Assembly: GCA_020631735.1 (NCBI GenBank) | Contig: CM036231.1 | Span: 7,343,831 to 7,407,830, forward strand | Source: Saccharum officinarum | Taxonomy: Eukaryota; Streptophyta; Magnoliopsida; Poales; Poaceae | Direction of reading: 5' to 3' | Length of the DNA stretch: 64,000 bases | Shown here: positions 1 to 15,974 of the stretch, in pieces | Position numbering within the stretch: the stretch's first letter is position 1 | Layout: each line of letters begins with the position of its first letter | Notes under the pieces: generated by a model | Seen by the model: only the letters and a program-made list of their open reading frames with translations | Told to the model about the DNA's origin: nothing | The model's database searches: none | Position numbers and translations under genes: made by a program

Positions 1-322
1 GTTGGTTGCGACTTGTCGATGTTTTTTACGGCTGATAAGCCGACTGATGCTGTTTTATTGTGAGAGAAAAATAAGCTGGACATATAAGTTAGAGCGAACA
101 GGCAGCAACGACAGAAAATAGGGAATCTGGATCGTCGTGACTCAGCTTGCAGGTTCCACCGAAATGCACGACCTTTTGCACTGGGGATCCGCGACCGTAC
201 GTGTGTCGTTTGCGTGTCCGCGCGCTCGGGGTCTCCGAATTCGGTAAGAGCTTTAGCTACAAGTCTTATCGCTTGGTCATGTTATGGCACCCAATTATTT
301 GCCTGCAAAAATATTATGTAAT
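1..322. other. Intergenic, nothing recognised
   Basis: No ORF with family resemblance, no RNA gene and no terminal-repeat structure was seen. The short open frames here have no recognisable motif. Confidence 0.5.
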
Positions 323-556
323 GGGGGTGTTTAGTTTCTAAAAATTTTCACGCCAAAACATCACATCGAATCTTGCGGCACATGCATAGAGCATTAAATG
401 TAGACGAAACAAAAAAACTAATTGCACAGTTCACCATGAAATTGCGAGACGAATCTTTTAAGTCTAATTAGTCCTTGATTGAACAGTAATTGTCAAATAA
501 AACAAAAAAAAACTACAGTGGCCGAATCCAAAAATTTTTTCAAACTAAACACCCCC
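323..556. mobile_element. Tourist-like (PIF/Harbinger) MITE
   Basis: Perfect 15-bp terminal inverted repeats begin gggggtgtttagttt. A 3-bp direct repeat (aat) flanks the element at 320-322 and 557-559. The interior carries the grass-family core (catcacatcgaatcttgcgg, then gcgagacgaatctttt) also seen in the MITEs at 10506, 31297 and 54006. It is 234 bp and non-coding. Assignment to Tourist/PIF-Harbinger rests on the TIR form and the 3-bp target duplication. Confidence 0.85.
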
Positions 557-1227
557 AATATAATAAAACAAGGAAGTCCCGTGCGCGCGCCAGCTTTGTG
601 GGCAAGAATCAGTACCCCGGGCGGCTGATGGTATACGTACGTAGTTGCGTACGCAAGCAGCCTAAAAACAGAGCCGTTAGAACCTAGGTATAGAAGTTAA
701 GCGTTTTGACGACCACAAGCAATTAGTAGACGAAGAAAGAAGCGACATTGTGGGTGACGGGCGTACGTGTCGGCGTGACGCATTCCTGCACGAACGAGAC
801 ACGGGGCACCGGGCACAGGCACGCAGCTCAAGTTTGGCATCTGGAACCGCAAGATTCTGCGCAAACCGGAAGCGAGGACGCGATCGATGATGCAGTCACG
901 GGAAAGAAAACGAAGGTCATGTTCATTTGACTTATAATCCGTTTTTTTAGCTTATTTTTTCAGCCGGAACACTATTTTTCTCTCACACTAAATTAGTTAA
1001 CAATGTTTTTCAGGCAGCTTATCAGCACAGTCGAACGGCTCCAAAGCCCAACCTAAGCCGTGCACGCTTCCAGATTATTCGGGTCACCGGTCAGCCGTCT
1101 AGACGTCGCGATTGGATCGGATCAGCCAAGTTTCGCCATCTGATCCTTCTTCCATCCATCTGCAGTCTGCTTCCGGATAGGGGAGCAGAGGATGTCAAAA
1201 ACACTGTTCCGTTCCTCCGCCCCGTAC
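557..1227. other. Intergenic, nothing recognised
   Basis: Moderately GC-rich sequence without a supportable gene. No terminal repeats, tRNA-like cloverleaf or conserved protein motif was seen on either strand. Confidence 0.4.
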
Positions 1228-1235
1228 CTGTCAAG

Positions 1236-1401
1236 CAGTGGCGGATCTACACGGGGGCTGTGGGCTCCAGCCCCCCAATGACGACTTGATTTACCACTAG
1301 ATTACTGTAGAAAAAAAAATCTCAAATCACTATTAAATCGTCATGCAAATCAACGTCTTCATTGTTTTAGCCCCCTTGATTCTATTATGCATCCGCCACT
1401 G
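1236..1401. mobile_element. hAT-type MITE with perfect 8-bp TSD
   Basis: The element starts cagtggcggat and ends with its inverse, atccgccactg. The perfect 8-bp target duplication ctgtcaag lies at 1228-1235 and 1402-1409. A second inverted block of C/G-rich sequence (agcccccc near 1270 and gccccct near 1371) extends the TIRs. At 166 bp it has no coding capacity. The 8-bp duplication and CAGTGGCGG terminus fit the hAT superfamily. It must depend on a transposase encoded elsewhere. Confidence 0.9.
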
Positions 1402-1409
1402 CTGTCAAG

Positions 1410-2051
1410 GGGCTATTTTTACATTGTCAGCGCGAAATTTTGTAACGTACGGCCGCACGCACACGTCAAATGAAACCTTGCCGGCCGATGGAACAAGAGT
1501 TTGAGAAACTCCGTCCTCTCACTAGTCGCAGCTCTCGTCGTCAAAGCTAGGGACGTAATATACAGTACGTGCCGGGGGGGCTTTGTCCACTTGCGAGTCA
1601 CGACCGCTCCGGCCGTCCGCTCGGAACAACTCGCCACGCCAATGGGGAAATAGCACGAGCAAGCGCCCGTCTCCTGACGTGTCGTGTCGCGTGTAGGGTA
1701 GAAGTTCGTAGAACCCTGTGACAACAACACACACGACACACCGACAGCCACCAAGAACTTGCCGGCCGGGAGTCCGGATCGGATGAGGCAGGCAGCCTCG
1801 GCAGGCAGAAGGTTCCCGGTAGCGAGATTCAGCTGGCTGCTGGATCCATGAAGAAATCACGCTTTAATTAATTCCTTCTAGATTCGAATAAAAAAGGACG
1901 GATGACACGCATCCAGTAACCAAGCCATCGGCCGGCGGCGGCAGCCGTACTGCGTCAAAAGCAGGGAGGGCGACGCGACGCTGCTGCCTGCTGGCTTCGT
2001 CCACGGTCCAAAACGTACCCGTGTCCCGTGGACCGAAGACGCCGACCGACG
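1410..2051. other. Unique left flank of copy A
   Basis: GC-rich intergenic sequence. Overlapping open frames on both strands (for example 1864-2274 minus) are compositional and show no domain. This is the last sequence before the 20 kb duplicated segment, and it has no counterpart to the right of the N gap. Confidence 0.4.
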
Positions 2052-2438
2052 GCCACGCCGCCGCCGTGCGCACGGCAGTTTCATGCGGTCCGGTCGGTCC
2101 CCGATCGACCCCGTGGGTGGGGCGCGCCGGCCGTGCGGGCACGCACGACACTCGCACACGATGACACGACTGCGGCGGGCACGTCAAAAACATCGGCCAC
2201 GCCCCACGCTTGTGGCTTGGTAATGTGCCGCTTTGGTCTGCGTTGATGACTTGGGGAAGGGGGCATGGTGTCATACAAATACTATGTTCCCTTTTATAAG
2301 ATACAGGTTGAAACCACGCGGTCTTACAGAATTAAGCTTTCATCGTTCATTTACTTTATATTATATCATTTATGTTTATAAATTTATAATTATTAGATGC
2401 CATAATTGCTTATTAGATATTGTAATAATTAATTGTTA

Positions 2439-2588
2439 CTCCTTTCACCCCGAATTCTAAGATATTTTAGATTTTCTACATACATAGTACGTATTTACTC
2501 TGCACTTGGATATATACCATTGGTACATAGTTAAAAGCAATGTATTCAGAAAAGTCAAAACATCTTATATAATTTGAAATGGAGGGAG
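2439..2588. mobile_element. Stowaway-like (Tc1/mariner) MITE, copy A
   Basis: The 3' end is the Stowaway-type ggagggag and the 5' end is ctcctttc. TA target dinucleotides lie at 2437-2438 and 2589-2590. Inner arms pair imperfectly (taagatattttag near 2458 with catcttatata near 2567). It is about 150 bp and non-coding. The same element is at 23139-23289 in copy B. Confidence 0.75.
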
Positions 2589-2649
2589 TAGCAAGCTATT
2601 GGTTAATGTTTTAAAAGTTTGAATTCTGTTATGTGTGTACCACATATGT

Positions 2650-4130
2650 GTAGGTACCACACATACGTAGAAGACCGCCCTTAATTCCTCGTACAACCCA
2701 TGTTTGCTTCTTTAGCATATATAGTAAGGGTTCAGTTGTCATTGTATTTAACCATATATCACTCCTACCTTTTCGGCGTAGATCATTGTTACGTTTCCTG
2801 TATGCTTCCACGCTATAGTAGTAGCTGACGTGCTTTCTTGTTCCGGCACGCATATAAGTAAGTATCGAGTATAGAGCCATACTTATTCAACGGTCGCACT
2901 TAAAGGAAGGGTTGTGTTGTCGTTACGGTCTAGCTGTATATCACCCCCACCATATTTTCTAGCGTCCCACACGCCATAACCCAAAAGGAAAACATGATAA
3001 TTGTATTTGTGTGCACGCCATATTTGTCCATACCACTCTCGTTTATATGCCATGTATTACGAAAGCTTTTTTTGTGCATACATGTTGAGCATGTGCTATC
3101 CTTGCCATCCAAACACCACATCGAGATATGTGCTTTCCCAATCAGTACTGTGAAGCATTGGGGAGAGGAGTGTGAAGCATCCGGGAGAGTGAACAACACG
3201 AACCTCAAAGCAGTATTCAACGGTGAAGATAGAACATGTTGAGCATGTACATGCTCCAATATGTTTTCGGTGTATTGCCATGGTTATAGGTTATGTGGAT
3301 CTCTTTTTTCGTGGACGCTTGTATCAAGACGATATGAGGACTATATTTCTGGAGATAGGTTATTTGTCAGTAATGGTTATCAATCCCACGAATATAAACT
3401 CGATAGTGAGCCCATGAAGCATATGTCGCCCATAAAAACATTTTATATAGCTTATTATTCTCAGCTTCACAATATGCGTAGGTACCACACATACCACTCT
3501 TAATTCCTCGTACAACCCACATTCGCTTTTTTAGCATATATATAGTAAGGGTTCAGTTGTCATTGTATTTAACCATATATCACTCCTACCTTTCCGACGT
3601 AGATCATTGCTACATTTCCCGTACGCTTCCACGCCATAGTGTAGTAATTGACGTGCTTTCTTGTTCTGGCACGCATATATAGGTAAGTATCGAGTTGTCA
3701 TCATGACTCATATATATCACTTCAACCTTCCACCTTATGCACGCTGCCATAGTGAAGTATAGAGGCATACTTATTCAATGGTCGCACGTAAAGAAAGGGT
3801 GTGTTGTTGTTATGGTCTAGCTGTATATCGCCCCGCCGTCTTTTCCAGCGCCCCGCACGCCACAATTCAAAATGACAACATGATAATTGTATTTGTGTGC
3901 ACGCCATATTTGTCTCCATACCGGTCCGCTTATATGTTGTGTGCTACCATGGTTATACGTTACGTGTATCTCCTTTTTTTGTGGACGCTAGTATAAAGGT
4001 GATACGAGGACTCTATTTGTGGGGGTAGGATAATTGTCCGTTGTGTTCATGAATCCCACGAATATAAACTTAGATCGTGAGCCCATAAAGTATATCTCGA
4101 CCATAAAAAACATTTTATATAGCTTATCAT
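2650..4130. repeat. Diverged tandem duplication upstream of DSP gene, copy A
   Basis: Two related units start with gtaggtaccacacatac at 2650 and about 3478. Both then run through cctcgtacaaccca, a catatatagtaagg block, aaccatatatcactcctacc, and a block centred on aacatgataattgtatttgt (about 2994 and 3879). Unit I carries about 220 bp absent from unit II (about 3065-3280), bracketed by two copies of catgttgagcatgt. Unit I here also lacks about 80 bp (after 2868) that copy B retains. The region ends about 400 bp upstream of the phosphatase start, so it may contribute promoter sequence. Confidence 0.75.
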
Positions 4131-4411
4131 TCTCTGCTCCACAATATTTCCTAAAATTCAATATTTCATAATATTATGTGCTCCAAAATCAAATCACCAC
4201 CTCCCCTCTCACCCTCAAAATGATGCATCGCAATTAATTCAACCAGCCATTCCGATTAGGTCTCGTAATCATAGAATCGCCAGACTGGCCACTTCTCTCT
4301 CCCAAATTTAACCATTCCCCATCAGTCGTCATCAGCCCTTTAAACCTTACCAAAGCTCTTCCTCCAACCTCATCTAAAAAAACTTCTCTTACTTTTTTTC
4401 GCCTGCTTCCC

Positions 4412-4419
4412 TATAAATA
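4412..4419 (+). promoter_or_regulatory. TATA box of DSP gene, copy A
   Basis: tataaata lies 114 bp upstream of the start codon, with a C-rich leader after it. Spacing suggests transcription starts near 4445. The same element is at 25197-25204 in copy B. Confidence 0.75.
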
Positions 4420-4420
4420 A

Positions 4421-8577
<4,157 letters not shown>

Positions 8578-9961
8578 CCAAGGCGTGTGATCACTTGATC
8601 CCCCTTGATCCCTCAACTCTAGTACATCTCCAAGGCTATCTTCCTGCAGCTACTGAACCGATTGAGCCGTGAATAATTTTGGAACCCCCTAGAGTCCATG
8701 AGGTAGTGATGAAACCATTGTAAAACATTCGTGCTTGAGAGGTTTAGTTTCCCCCTGCTTAGCGCACTGGAGAGGCTGTGGTTGATTTGCGAGGGATTCT
8801 CTTTTTTGGTAGCTCTCGCGAGGAATTCACCATTATTTTTGGGTACTGAAGCATGTACTCGAGCAGCTTTGCTGAGGAGGAATGAACTACTCTCTGAGTG
8901 CAAAAAGGCTTGTCTCTTCTTGCATGAGTGTGGTTAGGGATCCTGCATATCAGCAACCATGAAAAATGTTCATTGATGACTCACATACCAATGATGGTAA
9001 CTAACTGTTAAAGCTACATCTAGTTGTTACTTTAGAGAAATTTATACATTTTAACTAAAATATTAGGCATGTTTATATTGATAGCATTGTTGTACTTATT
9101 TTTATAAAAAATACTATTACACATATAATTCTTTAATAAAAAAATTAACATCTTGAGTAGCAGAGAGTTAATGTGGATCAAAGTTAGCTATGACCAAATA
9201 GAGCAATAATGTAAAAAACACTAACAACAGGAACAATTAAGATCCAAATAGAGCACTAATGTAAAAAAATGGTATTGGTTTCATATTTTTATTTAAAATT
9301 AATTAGTTATAAAACTTTAGAGGTTAACTTTTTATTATCTTTTTAAAACATACACACACATATATAGGCAAAAATCACCTTTGTAACTAGTAGATGACGA
9401 AAGACATCTGGTTTTGGAGTTTGATGGCTAAAATCAGACGGTTGATGGTTTGATGGCCAAAAAAAGTTTTTTTCCTTGAATATGTAATATTCTTTCATGG
9501 TTAGCACGTTGGCCTCTCCTAAATCTCATCTCAAACTGTATAATCAATCTTAAGCTGCGTGGTGTAAACTTAAGCATAGGTAGAAAGCAAGATTTTTTTG
9601 TCACCGAGGTCTTTGGGTCACCCTTTTGGTGTCGCTTCGCATCGTGCATGGACGATTGACTTTCTTGGAAAATTGCTTTGGCGAAGTCGAGCTACCATGT
9701 TGTGGGGTTCGATATAGTGCAACAACAATGACGTCTACAACCTCTTTAGGGTGGTGTTAGTTTTCTTTGTAAGTGTGTGTTGTGACTTGGAGGTTTTAGG
9801 CTTTGGTCCTTTGGAGGAAGTCGGAGCTGCTCGACTTTTCGATAACAATGATGATGGCTTGCGGTGGGCGGCTACATCATTTTTAGTTGGCGATTTCGGT
9901 TATGATGTGGTCGATGTTAGGGTTTTTTATGGCTTTTTCTTTAATTAACCATGCAAGTGTA
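8578..9961. other. 3' flank of DSP gene, copy A
   Basis: Presumed 3' UTR followed by AT-rich intergenic sequence. Short ORFs on both strands (8619-8956 and 9751-9948) are repeated in copy B but show no family resemblance. No further gene is supported. Confidence 0.4.
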
Positions 9962-10194
9962 CTTCCTTGGTCCCAAAATAGTTGATGTTATATGATTCAA
10001 ATTTTGTCCCAAAATCATTGTCATTCTCACTCGCCAATGCACCTTTCTTTTCTCTCAATACACCTTTTTTTTCCCGATACATCTCTATCTCTACTTCTCT
10101 CTACCACTCTCCTTATTTTCTGTGCACCACACCTTTTTACTCCTAAATTCCTGTGTCTAAATTTAAAACATCAACTATTTTGGGACGGAGGGAG
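9962..10194. mobile_element. Stowaway-like MITE, copy A
   Basis: The inner TIR is perfect: tcccaaaatagttgatgtt near 9971 pairs with catcaactattttgggac near 10169. The right terminus is the Stowaway-type ggagggag. TA target dinucleotides lie at 9960-9961 and 10195-10196. Length is about 233 bp with no coding capacity. The copy B counterpart is 30755-30985. Confidence 0.85.
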
Positions 10195-10505
10195 TAAGGT
10201 TTTGGGACTGGTTTTCTTATAATGTGGGCCGACTCTTTTCTATATTAAGTTGAAAGACATAGCACCTGCCACTTGTGTTTATAAAAATATGAGCCTTTAA
10301 ATTTATTTGGTTTAAGTTGGTTCGCTCCATGTCCAATTAAATCCAACAAATATAGCTACCTCATTATTGTTGGCACAAACACCATGCACAATTATCCGTT
10401 GCAACGCATTAACATGTTTGCTACTCTATCTGTTTTAAATTATAAGTTGTTTTGACTTTTTTAGGTATAGCTCTTGCTATGCATCTAGATATATATTATA
10501 TCTTG

Positions 10506-10749
10506 GGCCTTGTTTAGATGCCTTCAAAATTCTAAATTTTTACTTTTCATCCCATCACATCGAATCTTTGAACACATGTATGGAGCATTAAATATAGATA
10601 AAAAAATAAATAATTGCACAGTTTGGTTGTAAATCACGAGACGAATCTTTTTGAGCCAAATTAGTCTATGATTGGACACTAATTGCCAAATACAAACGAA
10701 TGTGCTACAGTAGCCAAATTACAAAAGTTTTTTGCATCTAAACAAGGCC
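10506..10749. mobile_element. Tourist-like MITE, copy A
   Basis: Perfect 16-bp TIRs ggccttgtttagatgc are flanked by a 3-bp repeat (ttg) at 10503-10505 and 10750-10752. The core (catcacatcgaatctttg, gagacgaatcttttt) relates it to the elements at 323 and 54006. It lies about 0.7 kb upstream of the LysM gene. Confidence 0.88.
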
Positions 10750-10752
10750 TTG

Positions 10753-11430
10753 ATATATGAATCTAGAAATGGCAAAATGATTTACAATTTAGAACAATGG
10801 GAGCACTAACTAATAAGTACAAACACTAATGAGATTTCTAGGGAAAAACTAATAATTGAGATTACAGGGGAGGCTGCGAGCATGGGCGAAATGGACTGGT
10901 AGAGTGGTTGGGTCCGGCCCAACGAAAACCCCAAGCTTGGGCCAATCCAGGCCCAAGGGCTGTTCCGTTACGCTCGGCAATGTTTCCGTTGTGCAGCGGG
11001 ACACGTGGACGGTGGACCAAGGTGTGGGCCACACATCACAGTAACAAGGCTTTTGTAGACCTGATCACGAGACATTTGTCTCCCCGTCTCCCCCACAGGC
11101 CACGTATTTCAAGCCGAGCTCAACGTCTCCCTGAGAAGAAGTGTCCCCGTCCTTGCATGTTGACCAAACTAGCCAGTACCTCACTGACGTGTGGGCCATA
11201 GTTTCACTAACCCCACAAGTCATTGACAGTTCAGACACCTCCGTGTGCGTCTAGCAATCACCCACTTCACCTATACCCTCCACACAGTTCGCAGCCGTGT
11301 TCACACTAGTAGAGTACAGAGCTCACAGCTCGGGGCTGCAAGCTCAGCCGGCGAGCTCACCTCGCCCCTCTTGCCAGACGTGCCTCCCCCTGCTACTGTT
11401 CAAGCCCAAACCCTAAACCCTCGGGCCCAA
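10753..11430 (+). promoter_or_regulatory. Upstream region and leader of LysM gene, copy A
   Basis: No clear TATA box was seen. Several GGGCC/GGCCCA motifs occur (near 10915, 10938, 10950, 11025 and 11183), resembling TCP/site-II elements. A pyrimidine-rich leader with frequent CTC runs precedes the ATG. Regulatory meaning is inferred from motifs only. Confidence 0.4.
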
Positions 11431-14400
11431 ATGCCGACGCCGGCGACTGCGCTGCTGCTGTTCCTCGCGGCGGCAGCGGCGTTCCGCGGCGCGACGGCGA
11501 AGACGACGATCGAGCCGTGCGCTGGCGCGGACGCGTGCCCGGCTCTGCTGGGCTACACGCTCTACGCGGACATGAAGGTGTCCGAGGTGGCGGCGCTCTT
11601 CGGCGCCGACCCGGCGGCGGTGCTGGCCGCCAACGCGCTCGACTTCGCCTCTCCAGGCGCCGCCAACCGCATCCTCCCCAAGGGGACGCCCCTCCGCGTG
11701 CCCACCCGCTGCGCCTGCGCCGACGGCGTCCGCAAGTCCGTCGCCGTCCGCTACGCCGCGCGGCCTTCCGACACGCTCGGCTCCATCGCCGAGGTCGTCT
11801 TCGCCGGCCTCCCCTCCGCCGACCAGATCCGCACCGCCAACGGGCTCGCCTCCGAGGACCCCGACGCGCCGCTCAGTCCGGGCCAGAAGCTCGTCATCCC
11901 GCTCCCCTGCGTCTGCTTCAACTCCACCGACAACAACCTACCCGCTGTGTACCTCTCCTATGTCGTGCAGGTCGGGGACACCGTGGAATCCATCGCCGCC
12001 AGCCACACAACCACCGTCACTGATATCAGCAATGTGAACGCCATGGGGAGTCCCATTGTCGCACCAGGCGACATCCTTGCCATACCATTGCCTGGTAAAA
12101 TTCACTCATTGGACCGCAGTATGCAACAAGATTGGAATAAACTGCCGTGGCCATTGCAGAGCCATAACTTGGCAACATTCCATCACTTTCCCCTTAAATT
12201 GACTAAACATTGGTTGAAAACATATGTTATTTCAAGTTCTGTATAGGGATCTAGTTTGCCAATAACCATCCATCATTTCTATGCTTATGATTGTCAATAA
12301 CCGTAGGTCAGGGAAAATAACCTGAAATATTGGTTGACGTCGACAGGTGTACCTTTGTGAAAGTCTGAAGGCCAGTTTAATGTTACATAGTTACTTTAGG
12401 CCCTTTTTAACTTGTTATAAGGAATTGCCATCCTTTGGATTTTACAAACGTAGGATGCAGTAATGGTTTTAAACTTTAAAATTAAAGTACCACTGCAAAA
12501 AGCTGATCTACGGTTGGGGCTTGGGACAAGCCACGCTTGCAGTGGTTTTAGGTTGTGAAAGATTACTTTTCTGTGCTTGTGTGGTACATGTGAGTAATTT
12601 TATTTGCTATGGTCCTGTTTCCCAGATAAGCTTCACAAATAGAGTAAAAGCATGGTCAAAATAAGCTGGCGGGAATAACCACGTCCGGAATAAGCTGCAA
12701 AAAGCACGCCGTTTGGCTGTTGGTTTCAGCTTATTTTAGCCATAAGCAGCTTATAAGCTGTACCAAATAGGGCCTATGATTCATGAATTTTAGCAAGGGC
12801 TGCTTTGAGTGATTAATTATTCAGTGCATTAGCTAAAGATAACATAAAAATGTGCAGTGGTAGGTCTTCATTTTTGATGGAAGGGTCTTCCACTTTCTTG
12901 GAGGCATACCTTTCTTTTTGCTGATTGATTCCATAATGATAGTTGAGAAGGATACTTTCTAATTTTGCCGACCTCTGCTGATCAGTACCTTCTTTCTAAT
13001 GACAACCATTTGTTTCTTTCATTAGCTTGCGCCTCAGCATTTCCTAACTCTGCTTCGGACTATGGATTGCTTGTGGCAAATGGAACCTATGCACTGACTG
13101 CTGGGAACTGTGTGGAGTGCAGTTGCGGGCCAGCAGATCTCAAGTAAACTTATACTCCCTTTTGTTCAATGTAGTTTTCTTTCCTTTTATTTGTTTCGGA
13201 CTATAACACCCTCATTTCCTTACAGTTTGTATTGCACACCGGCTTCACTGACAGCATCATGTTCAAGTATGCAATGCTCTAATAGCAGCCTAATTCTTGG
13301 TAATGTGACCACACAACCCACCACTGGTGGCTGCGGTGTCTCGTCTTGCAACTATGCTGGCTATGTCAATGGAACCATCACAACATCGTAAGCAAAAAAT
13401 CCCAAATAATTTTGTTTTTGCTCTATCTAAACTTTGGAACTCAAAGATGATCACATTTTACAATGCATGTGCAGGCTATCCTCAGGTCTTCAACCCATGT
13501 GTCCAGGTACTTGTGCAAGCTTCACTTGTAGTCTACTTCATATTTAGCTAATGAAGTGCCGATGCAGTAAATTTCAGTCCTTTACTCCTTTGTTCAAAGT
13601 TCCTTTTGAACATGATCATTGACTTGTCCAGAGCTGCACTTTTGAAACATCCGTCAGTAAATGTATTGTCTAGTCACAACCTATAAGATTTTTGAGATGC
13701 GCACCTCCTTTTTAGAAGAGAGAATAAAGGATGAACCTGATGTGTGATTCCAAGTGTAAAGAAAGATATTCTTGTCCCAGAATATTAATCTAGCCCCTTG
13801 GTTTGGATTCATATCGAACATAGTTTTGATCTCCTTGTGTCGAATCTAAGATGGTATTTCCTTTTTTCATATTGGTATAAGTTGCCCTCAATCTTGTTTT
13901 AGTTAGTATCAGATTACGCCTGCCCAACACTATGTACCTTGCTTTAAAGTTCTGTATACTTCTTTATTCGAGGTAGTACGTAGTACCAAAGCAAACCCTT
14001 TTAAATAAATGAAGTGATAGTTATTTAACTAAATTATCAAGTGCAACATGTGAGGAAGCTGCATTGTAGATAATTGGCATGTTTCACCTGATCACACTTT
14101 TTTATGTCAAAGGAAAAGGAGAAGAGTGAAAATATACCATTGCTTATTCAGACAATGCTTCTGGAACGTCATTGACATTATAAAATGTGGACTAAGGCAT
14201 TAACCAAATAACATGATGTCTAGATTGGTAAAAGTTTTCACTTTGTTATCAATGTACTTCAGTATAGCAAACAGTAGGAAATATACCGACTGAAGTTTTT
14301 TCATAGATGCTGTTGTTTCATTTGCCCAGTGCTATGCATCATGAATTCCTCTGTTTTGATCTTTACTGGTGTCTGTTGTTTCAATCACTTTGACCATGAT

Positions 14401-14650
14401 TACAGGACCACATCAATTCCCCCCACTCACGGCGGTGCCAACTGTGGCAAACCATGGGTCTTATTCTCCATCACCTGCACCAGGACCTGGAGACGCTGGT
14501 GGTGCCGTCCCAGGAGGTTCCAGCGTTTCTCCTTCAAATGGGCCTGCTGGGAACGCCTCGCAAGCGCCTGCGATAAATCAACCTTGCCGTTTCCTCCTCA
14601 TTTTCATTCTTTCTCTGACATTGTCCTTGCGGATGTGGATTCCTGTGTAG
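11431..14650 (+). CDS. LysM-domain GPI-anchored protein (LYM/LYP type), copy A
   Basis: Five exons join in frame to 406 residues: 11431-12094, 13026-13143, 13226-13387, 13475-13506 and 14406-14650. Residues 1-23 form a secretion signal. Three LysM modules follow at about 41-91, 107-157 and 177-220, separated by the CxC pairs C94/C96 and C160/C162 typical of plant LysM receptor proteins. A Cys-rich region with N-glycosylation sites comes next, then a Pro/Gly/Ser-rich stretch. The hydrophobic C-terminus (RFLLIFILSLTLSL) fits a GPI-attachment signal. There is no kinase domain. Family members (Arabidopsis LYM1/LYM3, rice LYP4/LYP6) bind peptidoglycan or chitin fragments outside the plasma membrane and signal through a partner such as CERK1. 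The ATG choice is set by the signal peptide. Confidence 0.92.
12611..12774. mobile_element. Small TIR element in LysM intron 1, copy A
   Basis: Termini ggtcctgtttccc and accaaatagggcc pair imperfectly, and a 3-bp repeat (tat) flanks both ends at 12608-12610 and 12775-12777. It is rich in the ataagctg motif in both orientations. The 164-bp length and 3-bp duplication suggest a PIF/Harbinger-type MITE. The copy B counterpart is 33403-33566. Confidence 0.65.
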
Positions 14651-15963
14651 AGTATTGCTGGCTGTATTTGTATTGAACGGGGAAGGTCTCATTGTTGCCA
14701 GGTGGAACCTGAATGAAGATTGCAGTAGCCTCTCTTCATCAGTGTCTGGTGAAACTTTTGGTATGATTCTGCTTTCTGCAGATTTTGTATATGAGGAAGC
14801 CACCCCGATCCATCCTTCAAGGAAAGGGTCTACGAAATAGAGGTGGCCAGGTCCATGTTCCTGATGGCCTAGTAGCTACAACTCTATTATAGATCATGTC
14901 AACATGAGATCGTTTGAAAAAAAAAATTGAATTTCAAAATCTAATAAATCAAAACGAATATTCGGGCCTCTGTAAGATCTTAAACAAAAAAAAATCACAA
15001 ACTATAAAGATTGCTGACATCTATAACTTTTATATAAAAAGGCGACCACCTTACATGTAAGCCAATGCCACCTCAACAAAACCATCTAAGAAACCACATT
15101 GAAATGGTTAAGGAGGTGGGGGTATTTTGTTTGGGCTTTGCTATGGTACTTCAAAATAACTATGGGTCATTTATTTAATTGGATCGGATGGTTACGATGA
15201 TCTATTATTTTCTAGGAGGTAATATATGAAATATGTATTTATTTAATTTTAAATTTTGTAAAATAGGACAAATAAGGAAAAGCTCTAGATATTAAAAAAA
15301 TATATCTTTTTAATCTAATTGATGCATGTATGATTTATTCGATAGTTAAATCTTTTTATTTAGCAACTTTGGACATGACATAATTGGTTAGCATAGAACT
15401 TATTTATGATAGGTAATTTAATTAGCATAGTTTGGACATGACATGATATGATATAACAAAATTTGATTAGCATTATTTGGGTTATTTGGCCGTTTAAGGT
15501 ACGTGACATGTGGAGTACTAACTTTCCATTCATCATAAATGACATAATTTAATTAGCATGTAGCCTTTTTCCCCATTGTATGTGATAGCTAAGCGTGTTT
15601 TTAACATTCGTGACAACTACGTGTTACGTGTAAAATATTTTAAAAGACCGTCTCAATTAAGTGATGGTAGTTTTGATTGTATTAGCATAACATACGCACT
15701 CGACCATTTAACGTGGTAGTGTACTAGTGGGGCGAAGGCGGGTATTTGGCAAGGTTTGGCAGCCACCATACCTAAAATCTGTACAAAATACTAAATATAT
15801 GTATTATATACCAGTAAATATACATGAATACATACGTCAATACGCCATATAAGCGGTATGTTGGTTCTTATAAACCTTGCCACACTTGAAAAATTATTCA
15901 TGCCTCCGTCACCGAGTGTGTAACATGTTTTAGATCGCCAATGTTCGTGCAGCGTGTGACATA
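14651..15963. other. 3' flank of LysM gene and intergenic DNA, copy A
   Basis: Presumed 3' UTR, then AT-rich intergenic DNA without a supportable gene. A short foldback at 15747-15882 is annotated separately. Confidence 0.4.
15747..15882. repeat. Short foldback element, copy A
   Basis: tggcaaggttt at 15747-15757 is the exact inverse of aaaccttgcca at 15872-15882. The 136-bp interior is AT-rich. It resembles a MITE remnant, but no convincing target duplication was found. It is conserved at 36562-36697 in copy B. Confidence 0.5.
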
Positions 15964-15974
15964 GAAATTAGTAA

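Noticed and set aside
1419..2274. Overlapping minus-strand frames left of copy A
   Set aside because: Several frames are open at once on both strands, which indicates composition rather than coding, and there is no recognised motif.
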